Shown here: one piece after another, positions 44,154 through 52,374 of the stretch | Layout: every line of letters begins with the position of its first letter | How positions within the stretch are numbered: the stretch's first letter is position 1 | Origin: Bacteroidales bacterium | Lineage (GTDB): Bacteria > Bacteroidota > Bacteroidia > Bacteroidales > P3 | NCBI GenBank assembly: GCA_024400415.1 | Contig: JAKSMS010000001.1 | Span: 1 to 64,000, forward strand | Reading direction: 5' to 3' | Length of the DNA stretch: 64,000 nt | Translations under genes and position numbers: made by a program | The notes under the pieces: generated by a model | Database searches by the model: none | Told to the model about the DNA's origin: nothing | What the model saw: only the letters and a program-made list of their open reading frames with translations

Positions 44154-45407
44154 TTAGCGCTTCTTGTTGCGCTCGTGGCGCATCAGGTGGCTAGGCTCGA
44201 GTGAGAGACGGTCGTTGGTCTCGAGCAGAGAGGAAACGCCTTCTTCAATCTTCTTCTTAGCCTGGCAGTCTGGGCAGTGGCACTCCTCAACGTAGCCCTT
44301 AGGCTCGGTGTAGGTGGTGATCACGCCTTCGAAGTTGCGGAGGATAACCTTGTGTGGGCTCTGTGAAATCACATACTGTGGCATGACAGGGGTCTTTCCG
44401 CCACCGCCTGGAGCATCTACCACGAAGGTTGGGATGCAGTAGCCAGAGGTATGGCCGCGGAGGCCTTCGATAATCTCGATACCCTTGCTAACTGGGGTAC
44501 GGAAGTGCTCGATACCCATAGAGAGGTCGCACTGGTAGATGTAGTAAGGACGAACGCGGTTCTTTACAAGCACCTGTACGAGGTTCTTCATCACGTGAAC
44601 GCAGTCGTTAACGCCGCGGAGCAGCACGGTCTGGTTGCCCAATGGGATACCAGCGTTGGCCAGCTTAGCGAGAGCAGCACTTGCTTCAGGAGTCATCTCG
44701 TTAGGATGGTTGAAGTGGGTGTTGAGCCATACTGGGTGATACTTAGCGAGGGTCTGGCAGAGATGGTCGGTGATACGCTGTGGGCAAACCACTGGGGTGC
44801 GGCTGCCGAGGCGAACTACCTCAACATGCTTGATCTTGCGCAGACGGCCGATGATGTAGTCGAGCTTCTCGTCGCTAACCATCAGGGAGTCACCGCCAGA
44901 GAGTAGCACGTCGCGTACGCACTCAGTCTTCTCGATGTATGCGAGGCACTTCTCGATGCGCTCGTCTGGGCTCTCAGCGTCCTTCTGGCCTGCAAAACGA
45001 CGGCGGGTGCAGTGGCGGCAGTACATGGAGCACATATCGGTGATCAGGAAGAGCACGCGGTCTGGGTAGCGGTGGGTAAGTCCTGGTGCAGGGCTGTCCT
45101 CATCCTCATGGAGTGGGTCCAGAAGGTCGGCCTCTGAGATATAGGTCTCAGCGTCGATAGGCACACACTGGCGACGGATAGGATCGTAAGGATCGTTAGG
45201 GTCGATCAGCGAGATGTAGTAAGGGGTGATGGCCATACGGAATTTGGCCAGCGCCTTGGCGCAGCCCTCCTCCTGCTCAGGAGTGAGGTTTACATATTTC
45301 TTGAGCTGCTCGAGGGTCTCGATGCGGTTGTTCACCTGCCAGGTCCAGTCGTTCCACTGAGCGTCGGTAACCTCTGGGAAGAGCTCTTTTCTTCTATTGA
45401 CTTGCAT
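44154..45407 (-). CDS. kamA: Lysine 2,3-aminomutase
   Basis: 417-residue radical SAM enzyme that converts L-lysine to L-beta-lysine, the first step of lysine fermentation. The [4Fe-4S] motif is MCSMYCRHC (C-x3-C-x2-C). The pyridoxal phosphate lysine is in PGGGGKTPVM. A C-terminal cysteine cluster (CHCPDCQAK) binds zinc. Length and motif order match the fermentative KamA rather than EpmB. kdd lies 86 bases upstream on the same strand. The genes for beta-lysine 5,6-aminomutase (kamDE), kce and kal are not in this window. Confidence 0.96.
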   Translation of the reverse strand: MQVNRRKELFPEVTDAQWNDWTWQVNNRIETLEQLKKYVNLTPEQEEGCAKALAKFRMAITPYYISLIDPNDPYDPIRRQCVPIDAETYISEADLLDPLHEDEDSPAPGLTHRYPDRVLFLITDMCSMYCRHCTRRRFAGQKDAESPDERIEKCLAYIEKTECVRDVLLSGGDSLMVSDEKLDYIIGRLRKIKHVEVVRLGSRTPVVCPQRITDHLCQTLAKYHPVWLNTHFNHPNEMTPEASAALAKLANAGIPLGNQTVLLRGVNDCVHVMKNLVQVLVKNRVRPYYIYQCDLSMGIEHFRTPVSKGIEIIEGLRGHTSGYCIPTFVVDAPGGGGKTPVMPQYVISQSPHKVILRNFEGVITTYTEPKGYVEECHCPDCQAKKKIEEGVSSLLETNDRLSLEPSHLMRHERNKKR

Positions 45408-45438
45408 AGTTTATTATTAGGATTTAATGATTTAAAGA

Positions 45439-45476
45439 CAGGATGCACCTGCCTGGTCCCGGCATTGTGCATCCTG
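45439..45476. repeat. Hairpin between kdd and kamA
   Basis: Perfect 10-bp arms (CAGGATGCAC and GTGCATCCTG) enclose a second short pair (TGCC/GGCA). It lies within the 86-base gap of two co-directional genes and lacks a strong T-run, so a processing or mRNA-stability element is as likely as a terminator. Confidence 0.65.
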
Positions 45477-45493
45477 CTGTGTGCACTATGGGA

Positions 45494-46567
45494 TTAAGCG
45501 TAGAGCTCTTCGAAGATCTTGCGGAGTTTCTCGCTCTCGCGGAGTTCCTGAAGGGTGAACTCAGCGTGGCCCTTGGTGTAGCCGTTGCCCATGATCATGT
45601 TTACGTCCATGCCGATACCCTCAGCACCGAGGCTGGCCTTGGTGAAGCTGGTAGCCATAGAGAAGAAGTAAACGGTTCCGTCGTCCTTGGTGCAGAGCAC
45701 TGCGGTCATTTCCTGATCAGGAACGTTTACGCAGTTGATGGTAACGTCGGCCATCTTGCCATTGGTGAGTTCGTATACGCGCTCGTAGATTTCAACAGGG
45801 GTCTTGCCGGCTACAGACTCAACAACGTCGCAGAACTGGAGGTCTTTCAGACGGTTGGTAGATTTTGGGCTGTTGGTGAGGCCGATAACCTTACCGGTAA
45901 CGCCAACGCGCTTCTTAGCCTCGTAAGCGCAGAGCATACCGCTCTTGCCACCAGCGCCCATGATAACTACGGTCTGGCCATACTGGCAGAGACGTGCGGT
46001 CTGTGCGGGAGCACCAGCAACATCGAGTGCGGAGAGGGCGAGCTTCTCGGGCATGTCGGTAGGAATCTTAGCGTAGATACCGCTCTCGAAGAGGATAGCC
46101 TTACCCTTGATGTCAACCTGGTCGATCTCAGGACGGATCTCGAGGATCTCGTCGATGCGGAGAGGAGTAAGTGACAGAGAAACGAGGGTAGCAATGCGAT
46201 CGCCCTCTTTCAGATCGATCTTGCCCTTCAGAGCGTCGCCGATCTTCTCTACCTTACCAAGGAGCATACCGCCAGAACCGGTTCTGCGGTTGCGATGTTT
46301 GCCCTGGAGCTCAACGTTGAGAAGCATTTCCTTCTTAACCTCTTCCATGATTTTCTCCTCGCTTGCACCAGCACCAGCCTGCTCTTTAGCATAGTTGTGG
46401 ATGTCGGTGAATGAAGCAGAGTCAATATTCAGAGTCTGTACGTCGATGAGGATCTCATTGTCCCAGATCTCGTCCATATTGTTATCAAGTTTGTTTGCTG
46501 GCTGTGGCAGCACGCCCTTAGGCTCAATTACACGGTGGGTACCGAATTTGTTACCTTTTTTCTGCAT
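45494..46567 (-). CDS. kdd: L-erythro-3,5-diaminohexanoate dehydrogenase
   Basis: 357-residue NAD-dependent dehydrogenase that oxidatively deaminates 3,5-diaminohexanoate to 3-keto-5-aminohexanoate in lysine fermentation. The N-terminus (NKFGTHRVIEPKGVLPQPA) is typical of Kdd. A GroES-like fold precedes the Rossmann motif VVIMGAGGKSGMLCAYEAK. kamA follows on the same strand. A TAnnTTTG promoter is visible upstream, so kdd-kamA appears to be a two-gene unit. Confidence 0.93.
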   Translation of the reverse strand: MQKKGNKFGTHRVIEPKGVLPQPANKLDNNMDEIWDNEILIDVQTLNIDSASFTDIHNYAKEQAGAGASEEKIMEEVKKEMLLNVELQGKHRNRRTGSGGMLLGKVEKIGDALKGKIDLKEGDRIATLVSLSLTPLRIDEILEIRPEIDQVDIKGKAILFESGIYAKIPTDMPEKLALSALDVAGAPAQTARLCQYGQTVVIMGAGGKSGMLCAYEAKKRVGVTGKVIGLTNSPKSTNRLKDLQFCDVVESVAGKTPVEIYERVYELTNGKMADVTINCVNVPDQEMTAVLCTKDDGTVYFFSMATSFTKASLGAEGIGMDVNMIMGNGYTKGHAEFTLQELRESEKLRKIFEELYA

Positions 46568-46630
46568 AATAGAATTGCTATTTATTGATTATTAATTTTT
46601 TAATGAATTATTTCCGTTAAATCTGTTCCA

Positions 46631-46638
46631 CAAAGATA
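46631..46638 (-). promoter_or_regulatory. -7 promoter box of kdd
   Basis: Minus-strand TATCTTTG, 63 bases upstream of the kdd start, matches TAnnTTTG. Confidence 0.65.
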
Positions 46639-46886
46639 CGAAATCTTTTTGAAATGCCCGCACATAAAATAAAAAATATTTATCAACATCTAATTGGCGA
46701 TAACTATTTCCGCCATGCTCATAACGCAAATAAAGCGTTCCGTAGGACCACCTATCCGGCCCCCACTCACTCAAACGCAGACAGACTCTGAGTACTCATC
46801 TTCGACACGGACTGCAGCGCAAGAATGAGTCGGATTGCAGATACAGATAATAAAACACGATGGCGAAATACTTGCTAAAGCCTACG

Positions 46887-47017
46887 TCAATCTTATCTGG
46901 CTTATATGTGCTATATGTGTGCTATATATGTGCTATATTTCTGCTATCTTATAAGGATAGGACATATATAGCACATATATAGCACACATATAGCACATAT
47001 GAAGGAGATTAGATTGA
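46887..47017. repeat. Long palindromic iteron element, copy B
   Basis: The core (46903-47001) has the same four-plus-four 11-bp units as copy A, starting at 46908, 46919, 46930 and 46941 and mirrored at 46957, 46968, 46979 and 46990, around an AAGG-containing loop. Outside it, TCAATCTTATCT (46887-46898) pairs with AGATTAGATTGA (47006-47017) with one mismatch, so the whole inverted repeat spans about 131 bases. Confidence 0.9.
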
Positions 47018-47194
47018 TTTATAACAATTTATTGAGCCACCATCTCCTACTCATCAGCAATGGGTAATTCTAAGGGACGTCCAGAACATTCCGAAACAAG
47101 CCATCCTTACTCAAAACCAACATCTTACAATAAAAATGGCGCATAGGTTAAAAAAAAAAGCCGGCATACGTCTCACATATCAAAAAAAAAGTAG

Positions 47195-47202
47195 TACCTT
47201 TG
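47195..47202 (+). promoter_or_regulatory. -7 promoter box of the DUF4919-type gene
   Basis: TACCTTTG matches TAnnTTTG, 74 bases before the start codon at 47277. Confidence 0.6.
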
Positions 47203-47276
47203 CAACCGCAATAACTCTATAAGTCTAACAACTTGAACCCTATTCAAAATCAACATATAAATATTAATACGCCAAT

Positions 47277-48431
47277 ATGAAAAAAGTATTCCTAACAACA
47301 TGCCTGCTGCTCATCATCAACCTCGGATTTGCCCAAACCGACTCAACGAATGTGGTTTCATACCTGACCCCAAACTACGACCACATCAAGCGCGTGATGA
47401 ACGACAAGCAGAGTCCGCAGTACCTGCCCAAACTGGCCAAGATGGTTGAGGATGCCGACACCTCCATCACGATCGAGGACCTGATAGTGCTCTACTACGG
47501 CCAGGCACTCAAAGACAGCTACGACCCCTACGGACAAGTAGAACAGTTGGCAAAGATACGGAAAATACTCAAGCAGAAAGATATCAGCAAGAAGGATGCC
47601 GACAAGATACTGTCGCTCTGCGACGACATCATCAAGGACAACCCTGCCGAGCCCAGAGCCTACTGGTACAGATACATCGGATACAACATCCTGGTCAAAT
47701 ACCACAATGGCGACACCTCCTTGATTGACAAAGCCGATACCCAACTCAGAATGATACTGGCTGCCATACAGTCGACCGGCAACGGCGCCTCGATGGAGAC
47801 GGCCATGCACGTCACCCACACGGCCCACGAATACTTCCTGCTCAACTTGTTCGACTTCAAATTTGACGGACAGGCTCTCGTGTACGACAAGCAGGGCCAC
47901 GCATACGACCAGATGAATGTGAAAGAAAACCCTTATGGAATAGAATCGCTGTATTTCAACGTCGACGCCATTATCCGTTCCTGGAGTAGGGTGCTGAATG
48001 ACGAACCCAAGCTGTCGGACAAGCCCGTCTCGGAAATCACAGTCGACCTCGGCACCAAGTTCGTGCTAGAGATGGTGAAGACTAGCAAAAAGAAGAGCAC
48101 ATTCAAAATCGTGTCAGTAGAAAAGGTTGGCGACACTATACTTAAGAACGATCCCGCCCTGTTTCCCGACGACATTCCCGAAAACCAGATTATCGGCTAC
48201 TTCTGCCAGACGGCATTCCTGTCGGCAGGCGACGGAGCCCACCCATGCCTGATTACCAAGAAGGGCAATGCTGCCATCAACTTCCAGATGGAAACCGAGA
48301 TCGAATACTCGCACAGCGGCGAATTTCAGAGCACCTCAAACAACGGCATAATCGGCACCGTAAAAGGCATAGAGATGTGGAGCGGCCCCCTCTCAAGAAT
48401 CCGTATCAGCAACATCCGCGTCATGAAATAG
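47277..48431 (+). CDS. Secreted DUF4919-type protein
   Basis: 384 residues with a signal peptide (KKVFLTTCLLLIINLGFAQ). The N-terminal two thirds is helical and includes LIVLYYGQALKDSYDPYGQ and YWYRYIGYNILVKYHNGD, which resemble the Bacteroidota family DUF4919. The C-terminal ~90 residues are more strand-rich (GIEMWSGPLSRIRISNIRVMK). Function unknown. The gene is monocistronic; its 3' end overlaps convergent anmK by 11 bases. Confidence 0.7.
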   Translation: MKKVFLTTCLLLIINLGFAQTDSTNVVSYLTPNYDHIKRVMNDKQSPQYLPKLAKMVEDADTSITIEDLIVLYYGQALKDSYDPYGQVEQLAKIRKILKQKDISKKDADKILSLCDDIIKDNPAEPRAYWYRYIGYNILVKYHNGDTSLIDKADTQLRMILAAIQSTGNGASMETAMHVTHTAHEYFLLNLFDFKFDGQALVYDKQGHAYDQMNVKENPYGIESLYFNVDAIIRSWSRVLNDEPKLSDKPVSEITVDLGTKFVLEMVKTSKKKSTFKIVSVEKVGDTILKNDPALFPDDIPENQIIGYFCQTAFLSAGDGAHPCLITKKGNAAINFQMETEIEYSHSGEFQSTSNNGIIGTVKGIEMWSGPLSRIRISNIRVMK

Positions 48432-49491
48432 CCGACGGGGCGATACCGGAAATAACGCCGCCAACGGAGTCGGCGACTGCACCAGTGACGGACCTTAGTG
48501 CATTTGATCTCCCCTGAACCCTAAGATAGCCCAAAAGGGCGAAAATGAGGGCCTCCTTGTAATCCACAACCAGGTGGTCTGGAACAGTAATCCGGCAATG
48601 GGGCGCGAGTGCCTTGAATCTTTCCACGAGGAAGGCATTCTTGGCGCCTCCTCCGGTAGCGATCATCGTATGAAGATGGTTTTGGTTGAGGACGGACGAC
48701 ACCTGAAGGGCCACATGCTCTACAATCGTACGCAAACGATCCTCTACAGAAATGGAATCGTTGAGCAACAATGGTTGAAATGATTCGACGAACCACTCCT
48801 TGCCCAAAGACTTTGGGGCGGGAATGGCGTAGTAGTCGAGCGATTGGAGCTGGGCAAGCAGCACGTCGTCCACACGGCCAGACTGCGCCATAAGTCCATC
48901 CATGTCATAGGGTTGGCCATTCATTGACGCAAGCATATTGAGAGCCATATTGCAGGGAGAAACATCGAAAGCCAAGCGTTCTCCACAGGCCTCAAACGAA
49001 ATATTCGAGAAGCCGCCCAAATTGAGGCATGCATCATAATTAGAAAACAATAATTTGTCCCCAATAGGCACTAATGGAGCGCCCTGTCCTCCAAGCGCGA
49101 CATCAAGATTGCGGAAACGGGAGATGACGGGCAGACGGGTCTCGGCAGCAATGGCGTCGCCATCGCCAATCTGGGTTGTAAGCAGTCGTTGCGGCTGATG
49201 GAATATGGTGTGGCCGTGGGAAGCAATGAAGTCGACGGGACCCGGATGGCGCTGGCGGAAAGCGCAGACACAGCGGCCGAAATAATGGCCAAGCTCGACA
49301 TCGGCCAAGGCGTAATCAAGTGCTGACGCGTTCTCCAAGGTGCTGAGTCGCGAAACCCAATCAGCGTCATAGGGAATAGTCTCGGCTGCTAGAATCTTAT
49401 AGGTAATGCCATCGTCGAATTCGGCGATGGAGCAATAGGCGATATCCAATCCGTCGAGCGAAGTGCCCGACATAAGAGCGATTATATTCAT
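48421..49491 (-). CDS. anmK: Anhydro-N-acetylmuramic acid kinase
   Basis: 356-residue sugar kinase of cell-wall recycling: hydrates and phosphorylates 1,6-anhydro-MurNAc to MurNAc-6-phosphate. The N-terminal ATP-binding motif ALMSGTSLDGLD is diagnostic. FIASHGHTIFHQP holds the catalytic region, and MIATGGGAKNAFL is the second phosphate-binding loop. Length is normal. It starts within the stop of the SGNH gene (ATGA overlap). 1,6-anhydro-MurNAc is the product of transglycosylases such as MltG (166-1236). Confidence 0.95.
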   Translation of the reverse strand: MNIIALMSGTSLDGLDIAYCSIAEFDDGITYKILAAETIPYDADWVSRLSTLENASALDYALADVELGHYFGRCVCAFRQRHPGPVDFIASHGHTIFHQPQRLLTTQIGDGDAIAAETRLPVISRFRNLDVALGGQGAPLVPIGDKLLFSNYDACLNLGGFSNISFEACGERLAFDVSPCNMALNMLASMNGQPYDMDGLMAQSGRVDDVLLAQLQSLDYYAIPAPKSLGKEWFVESFQPLLLNDSISVEDRLRTIVEHVALQVSSVLNQNHLHTMIATGGGAKNAFLVERFKALAPHCRITVPDHLVVDYKEALIFALLGYLRVQGRSNALRSVTGAVADSVGGVISGIAPSAIS

Positions 49492-50417
49492 GGAGCAAGA
49501 AGATGTTGAGACTCAATCAAATCAGCCACCTGAGAGCAAACTATCTGCACGCCACGATGATTGAGATGATCTAGGTCGGTGAAATATAGCGAATCGGGGG
49601 TTGGCAAAAGCGGCAACTGGTAAAAGGGCCCGAATGTGGCCATGAGATCAGTATACTGGCCGTAGTTGGCATAGGACTGACTCAATGCATGGGAGGAGGG
49701 CACCTCAACCAGTATGAATGGTATGTCATGATGACGCAAAAGATCAAGGCACTTGGAAAGCGATTGAACCTGTTCTGGAAGCACTTGGATATCTTGTAGC
49801 GGAATAGAATCAGGCACAAAGACGGGTTCCTGGGGAATGTAGACAAAACCTCCAGGCACATAGGCCCAGCCCTCTACAATCGAATCTTCCTCAAAATGAT
49901 CTAACGCGCCACAAAACCATTGACGGATGAGTGAGTAGCAGAAGGTATTGAAGACCTTAAGATTGCGATAATCCAATGCCATAGAGGCTGACGCAGGTGT
50001 GATGGGGACATTGGAGAGGAGATCGACAGCGCCCTCTACCCCATCGTAGGCCATAATGTCGGGATGCACCTCGAAAACTACAAGTTTCGGATTAAGACGA
50101 ATGAGATATTGCTGAAGGAGGACATAGGTCTGGACTGGGGTCTGATTAGAAGAGCCGAGATTGAAGGTCCGATAGCCGAGAGAGTCGAAATAGCGGGTGT
50201 CAAAAGTACGGTAAGCATGGCTAGAACCAAGGAAAAGAATGTCGACAGGACCGTAGCCGGCAGCTTCGGAAGCACGAGTATAGAGATGACCGTAGTTGCC
50301 TAATCGGTAATTGACCGTACGCAAGAGGCCAGTACCTCCTAGTAAGGAAAGCCACAGCAAAAAGCCGGAAGCTGCCACGATAGCAAAGAGGACTATTTTT
50401 GAAATAAACTTACGCAT
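49488..50417 (-). CDS. SGNH-fold membrane-anchored partner of the MBOAT acyltransferase
   Basis: 309 residues with one N-terminal transmembrane or signal-anchor segment (IVLFAIVAASGFLLWLSLLGG) and a periplasmic domain. The SGNH-like pattern is seen in DILFLGSSHAYRTFD (nucleophile serine), a middle NLGSSNQTP, and C-terminal YFTDLDHLNHRG (Asp-x-x-His). The position two bases after an MBOAT gene matches AlgI/AlgJ-type or DltB/DltD-type pairs that O-acylate exported glycans. The target glycan is unknown. Confidence 0.75.
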   Translation of the reverse strand: MRKFISKIVLFAIVAASGFLLWLSLLGGTGLLRTVNYRLGNYGHLYTRASEAAGYGPVDILFLGSSHAYRTFDTRYFDSLGYRTFNLGSSNQTPVQTYVLLQQYLIRLNPKLVVFEVHPDIMAYDGVEGAVDLLSNVPITPASASMALDYRNLKVFNTFCYSLIRQWFCGALDHFEEDSIVEGWAYVPGGFVYIPQEPVFVPDSIPLQDIQVLPEQVQSLSKCLDLLRHHDIPFILVEVPSSHALSQSYANYGQYTDLMATFGPFYQLPLLPTPDSLYFTDLDHLNHRGVQIVCSQVADLIESQHLLAP

Positions 50418-50419
50418 GG

Positions 50420-51844
50420 CTAGAATTGGAAATAGATAAAAGGCATCTCAGAAGTGGGGGCACAAGTGAGCACCATTGACAATAATACGATATAGAATCC
50501 CCAACGCAGGATGCGACTGCAAGGCTGCAAAGCGAAGGTATGGGATTGATTGCGATTGACCCATTCTACAACAAACATTACTGCAATCGAAAAGACGAGG
50601 ACTCCCATAATAGGAACTGAATGCACAAATGGCGCAGAGAACAGTCCGACGGAGAAGATTTCAGCAATATAATTGACAGCAAATCCGATACTAGGAGAAC
50701 GGAAGATAATCCATCCCAAAACCACCAAAATAAAGGTGAAAAGCATCTGGAAAAGTTCCACTAATGATGGTAGGATCCGGCCAGATGCCGCCACATCTAC
50801 AAAGCGGCGATTGCGGCCGAGGAGGATGAGCGGAATGAAGAGCAACGCATGATAGAGACCCCATGCAAGGAAGGTCCAGTTGGCACCATGCCAGAAACCG
50901 CTAAGAAGAAAGATTATGAAGGTGTTGCGTATCACCTTCAGACGAGAGCATCGGCTGCCCCCTAGAGGAATGTAGACATAGTCGCGGAACCATGACGAGA
51001 GCGAGATATGCCAACGGCGCCAGAACTCTGCAATATCGCGAGAAAAATAGGGTACACTAAAATTGCGACGCAGTTGAATTCCAAATAGTTTCGAACAGCC
51101 TATTGCAATATCGCTATAACCCGAAAAATCGCCATAAATCTGAATTGTGAATAGGACGGCCGCCAAGAATAGAGATGACCCGGAATAGGATTCTGGAGAA
51201 GAGAAAACAAGGTCGACATACTCGGCGCAATTGTCGGCAACAACGACCTTCTTAAAGAATCCCCAAAGCATCTGCCGCAAGCCATCGACTGCGACAGAAT
51301 ACTGAAATTGGCGCGGCTTGAGAAACTGAGGCAGCAATGAAGACGCACGCTCGATTGGGCCAGCAACCAGCTGTGGAAAGAAGCTGACATAGGCAAAAAA
51401 TGCAACAGGATCAGTAGTAGGGACCACCTGACGTCGGTAGACGTCGATGCTATAGCTAAGCGCCTGGAAAGTGTAGAAGCTGATACCGACGGGAAGAACG
51501 AGATGAAGAATGAGAGGATCGCGGATGCCGAATAGTTGGGAGAAGGAAAGGGAGAAAAAATCGAAATACTTAAAAAGCCCCAATACCGTAAGATTCAACA
51601 ACACATTTACCCATAAGACCAATCGAGAAAAAGTATGACGCCGAATAAGGAGTCCGCTAAGGAAAGAGCATAACGAAGTGAATGCGATTAATAGGAGGAA
51701 TCGAGGGTCCCATAATCCATAGAAGAGATAAGAAACTGCCACAATAAAGAGATTCTGCCACCTGAGGGACGCCTTGGAAAGAGCCCAATACCCACAAAAG
51801 GCCAATGGCAGAAAGATTATGAATTGTAGCGAGTTAAACAGCAT
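50420..51844 (-). CDS. MBOAT-family O-acyltransferase
   Basis: About 474 residues, polytopic membrane protein with ten or more helices. The family pattern appears in SYLFYGLWDPRFLLLI, VLPVGISFYTFQALSYSIDVYR and the putative catalytic-histidine segment LSGFWHGANWTFLAWGLYHALLF. It resembles AlgI/DltB, which transfer acyl groups across the inner membrane to an acceptor. The ATG at 51842-51844 is preferred to an in-frame TTG 24 bases upstream. First gene of the unit MBOAT-SGNH-anmK. Confidence 0.9.
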   Translation of the reverse strand: MLFNSLQFIIFLPLAFCGYWALSKASLRWQNLFIVAVSYLFYGLWDPRFLLLIAFTSLCSFLSGLLIRRHTFSRLVLWVNVLLNLTVLGLFKYFDFFSLSFSQLFGIRDPLILHLVLPVGISFYTFQALSYSIDVYRRQVVPTTDPVAFFAYVSFFPQLVAGPIERASSLLPQFLKPRQFQYSVAVDGLRQMLWGFFKKVVVADNCAEYVDLVFSSPESYSGSSLFLAAVLFTIQIYGDFSGYSDIAIGCSKLFGIQLRRNFSVPYFSRDIAEFWRRWHISLSSWFRDYVYIPLGGSRCSRLKVIRNTFIIFLLSGFWHGANWTFLAWGLYHALLFIPLILLGRNRRFVDVAASGRILPSLVELFQMLFTFILVVLGWIIFRSPSIGFAVNYIAEIFSVGLFSAPFVHSVPIMGVLVFSIAVMFVVEWVNRNQSHTFALQPCSRILRWGFYIVLLSMVLTCAPTSEMPFIYFQF

Positions 51845-51865
51845 AGCAGACAGAATAACGAAAGG

Positions 51866-51898
51866 CAAAATTACTATTTTTTTAGATTTTCGAGCAAA
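51866..51898 (-). promoter_or_regulatory. Promoter of the MBOAT-SGNH-anmK unit
   Basis: Minus strand: TTTG (51895-51898), a 21-base spacer, TAATTTTG (51866-51873), then the start codon 21 bases on. Near-consensus Bacteroidota promoter. Confidence 0.7.
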
Positions 51899-51914
51899 AA
51901 TCGAAAAAAAATCT

Positions 51915-51922
51915 TATTTTTG
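51915..51922 (+). promoter_or_regulatory. -7 promoter box of ridA
   Basis: TATTTTTG matches TAnnTTTG, 45 bases before the ridA start. Confidence 0.65.
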
Positions 51923-51967
51923 CAAAATCTTTTTAAAGTAAAAAACAATTAAAAAATATTCATAATC

Positions 51968-52342
51968 ATGAACAAAGTCATCAACACTCCCAAAGCTCCA
52001 GCAGCTATCGGACCTTACAGCCAGGCAATCCTTGCAGGTAACACACTTTACATTAGCGGCCAGGTTCCACTGAACCCTGAGACCAAAGAAATGCCAGAGG
52101 GCATCACCGCACAGACTGAGCAGGTGATGAAGAACATCGAGGCAATCCTGACTGAGGCCGGCTTCACCTTCAAGGACGTAGTAAAGAGCACCTGCCTGCT
52201 CGCCGACATGGAGTACTTCAAGCCTATGAACGAAGTATATGCCAAGTACTACTCAAGCGACTGCCCTGCACGCGCAGCATTCGCAGTAAAGGGACTCCCT
52301 CTGGGTGCATTGGTTGAGATTGAGACCATCGCTGTAAAATAA
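51968..52342 (+). CDS. ridA: RidA-family enamine/imine deaminase
   Basis: 124-residue YjgF/YER057c/UK114 protein. The N-terminus INTPKAPAAIGPYSQAILAG, LYISGQVPLNPET and the C-terminal PARAAFAVKGLPLGALVEIETIA (arginine that binds the carboxylate) are all conserved. RidA clears reactive 2-aminoacrylate or related imines made by PLP enzymes. Here it leads the acyl-CoA dehydrogenase/Etf operon (32 bases before it), which hints at a role in amino-acid fermentation. That link is inference. Confidence 0.95.
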   Translation: MNKVINTPKAPAAIGPYSQAILAGNTLYISGQVPLNPETKEMPEGITAQTEQVMKNIEAILTEAGFTFKDVVKSTCLLADMEYFKPMNEVYAKYYSSDCPARAAFAVKGLPLGALVEIETIAVK

Positions 52343-52374
52343 ATTTTGATTGAGAAAGACACAAACATATAAAC

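Larger units (their letters stand above)
46568..47276. other. Gene-free region between divergent kdd and the DUF4919-type gene
   Basis: 709 bases without a convincing gene. It contains the kdd promoter, the palindromic iteron element copy B (46887-47017) and the promoter of the downstream plus-strand gene. The rest has no structure I recognise. Confidence 0.6.

Noticed and set aside
46592..46774. 60-codon minus-strand frame upstream of kdd
   Set aside because: It overlaps the kdd promoter and ends within it; no homology pattern.
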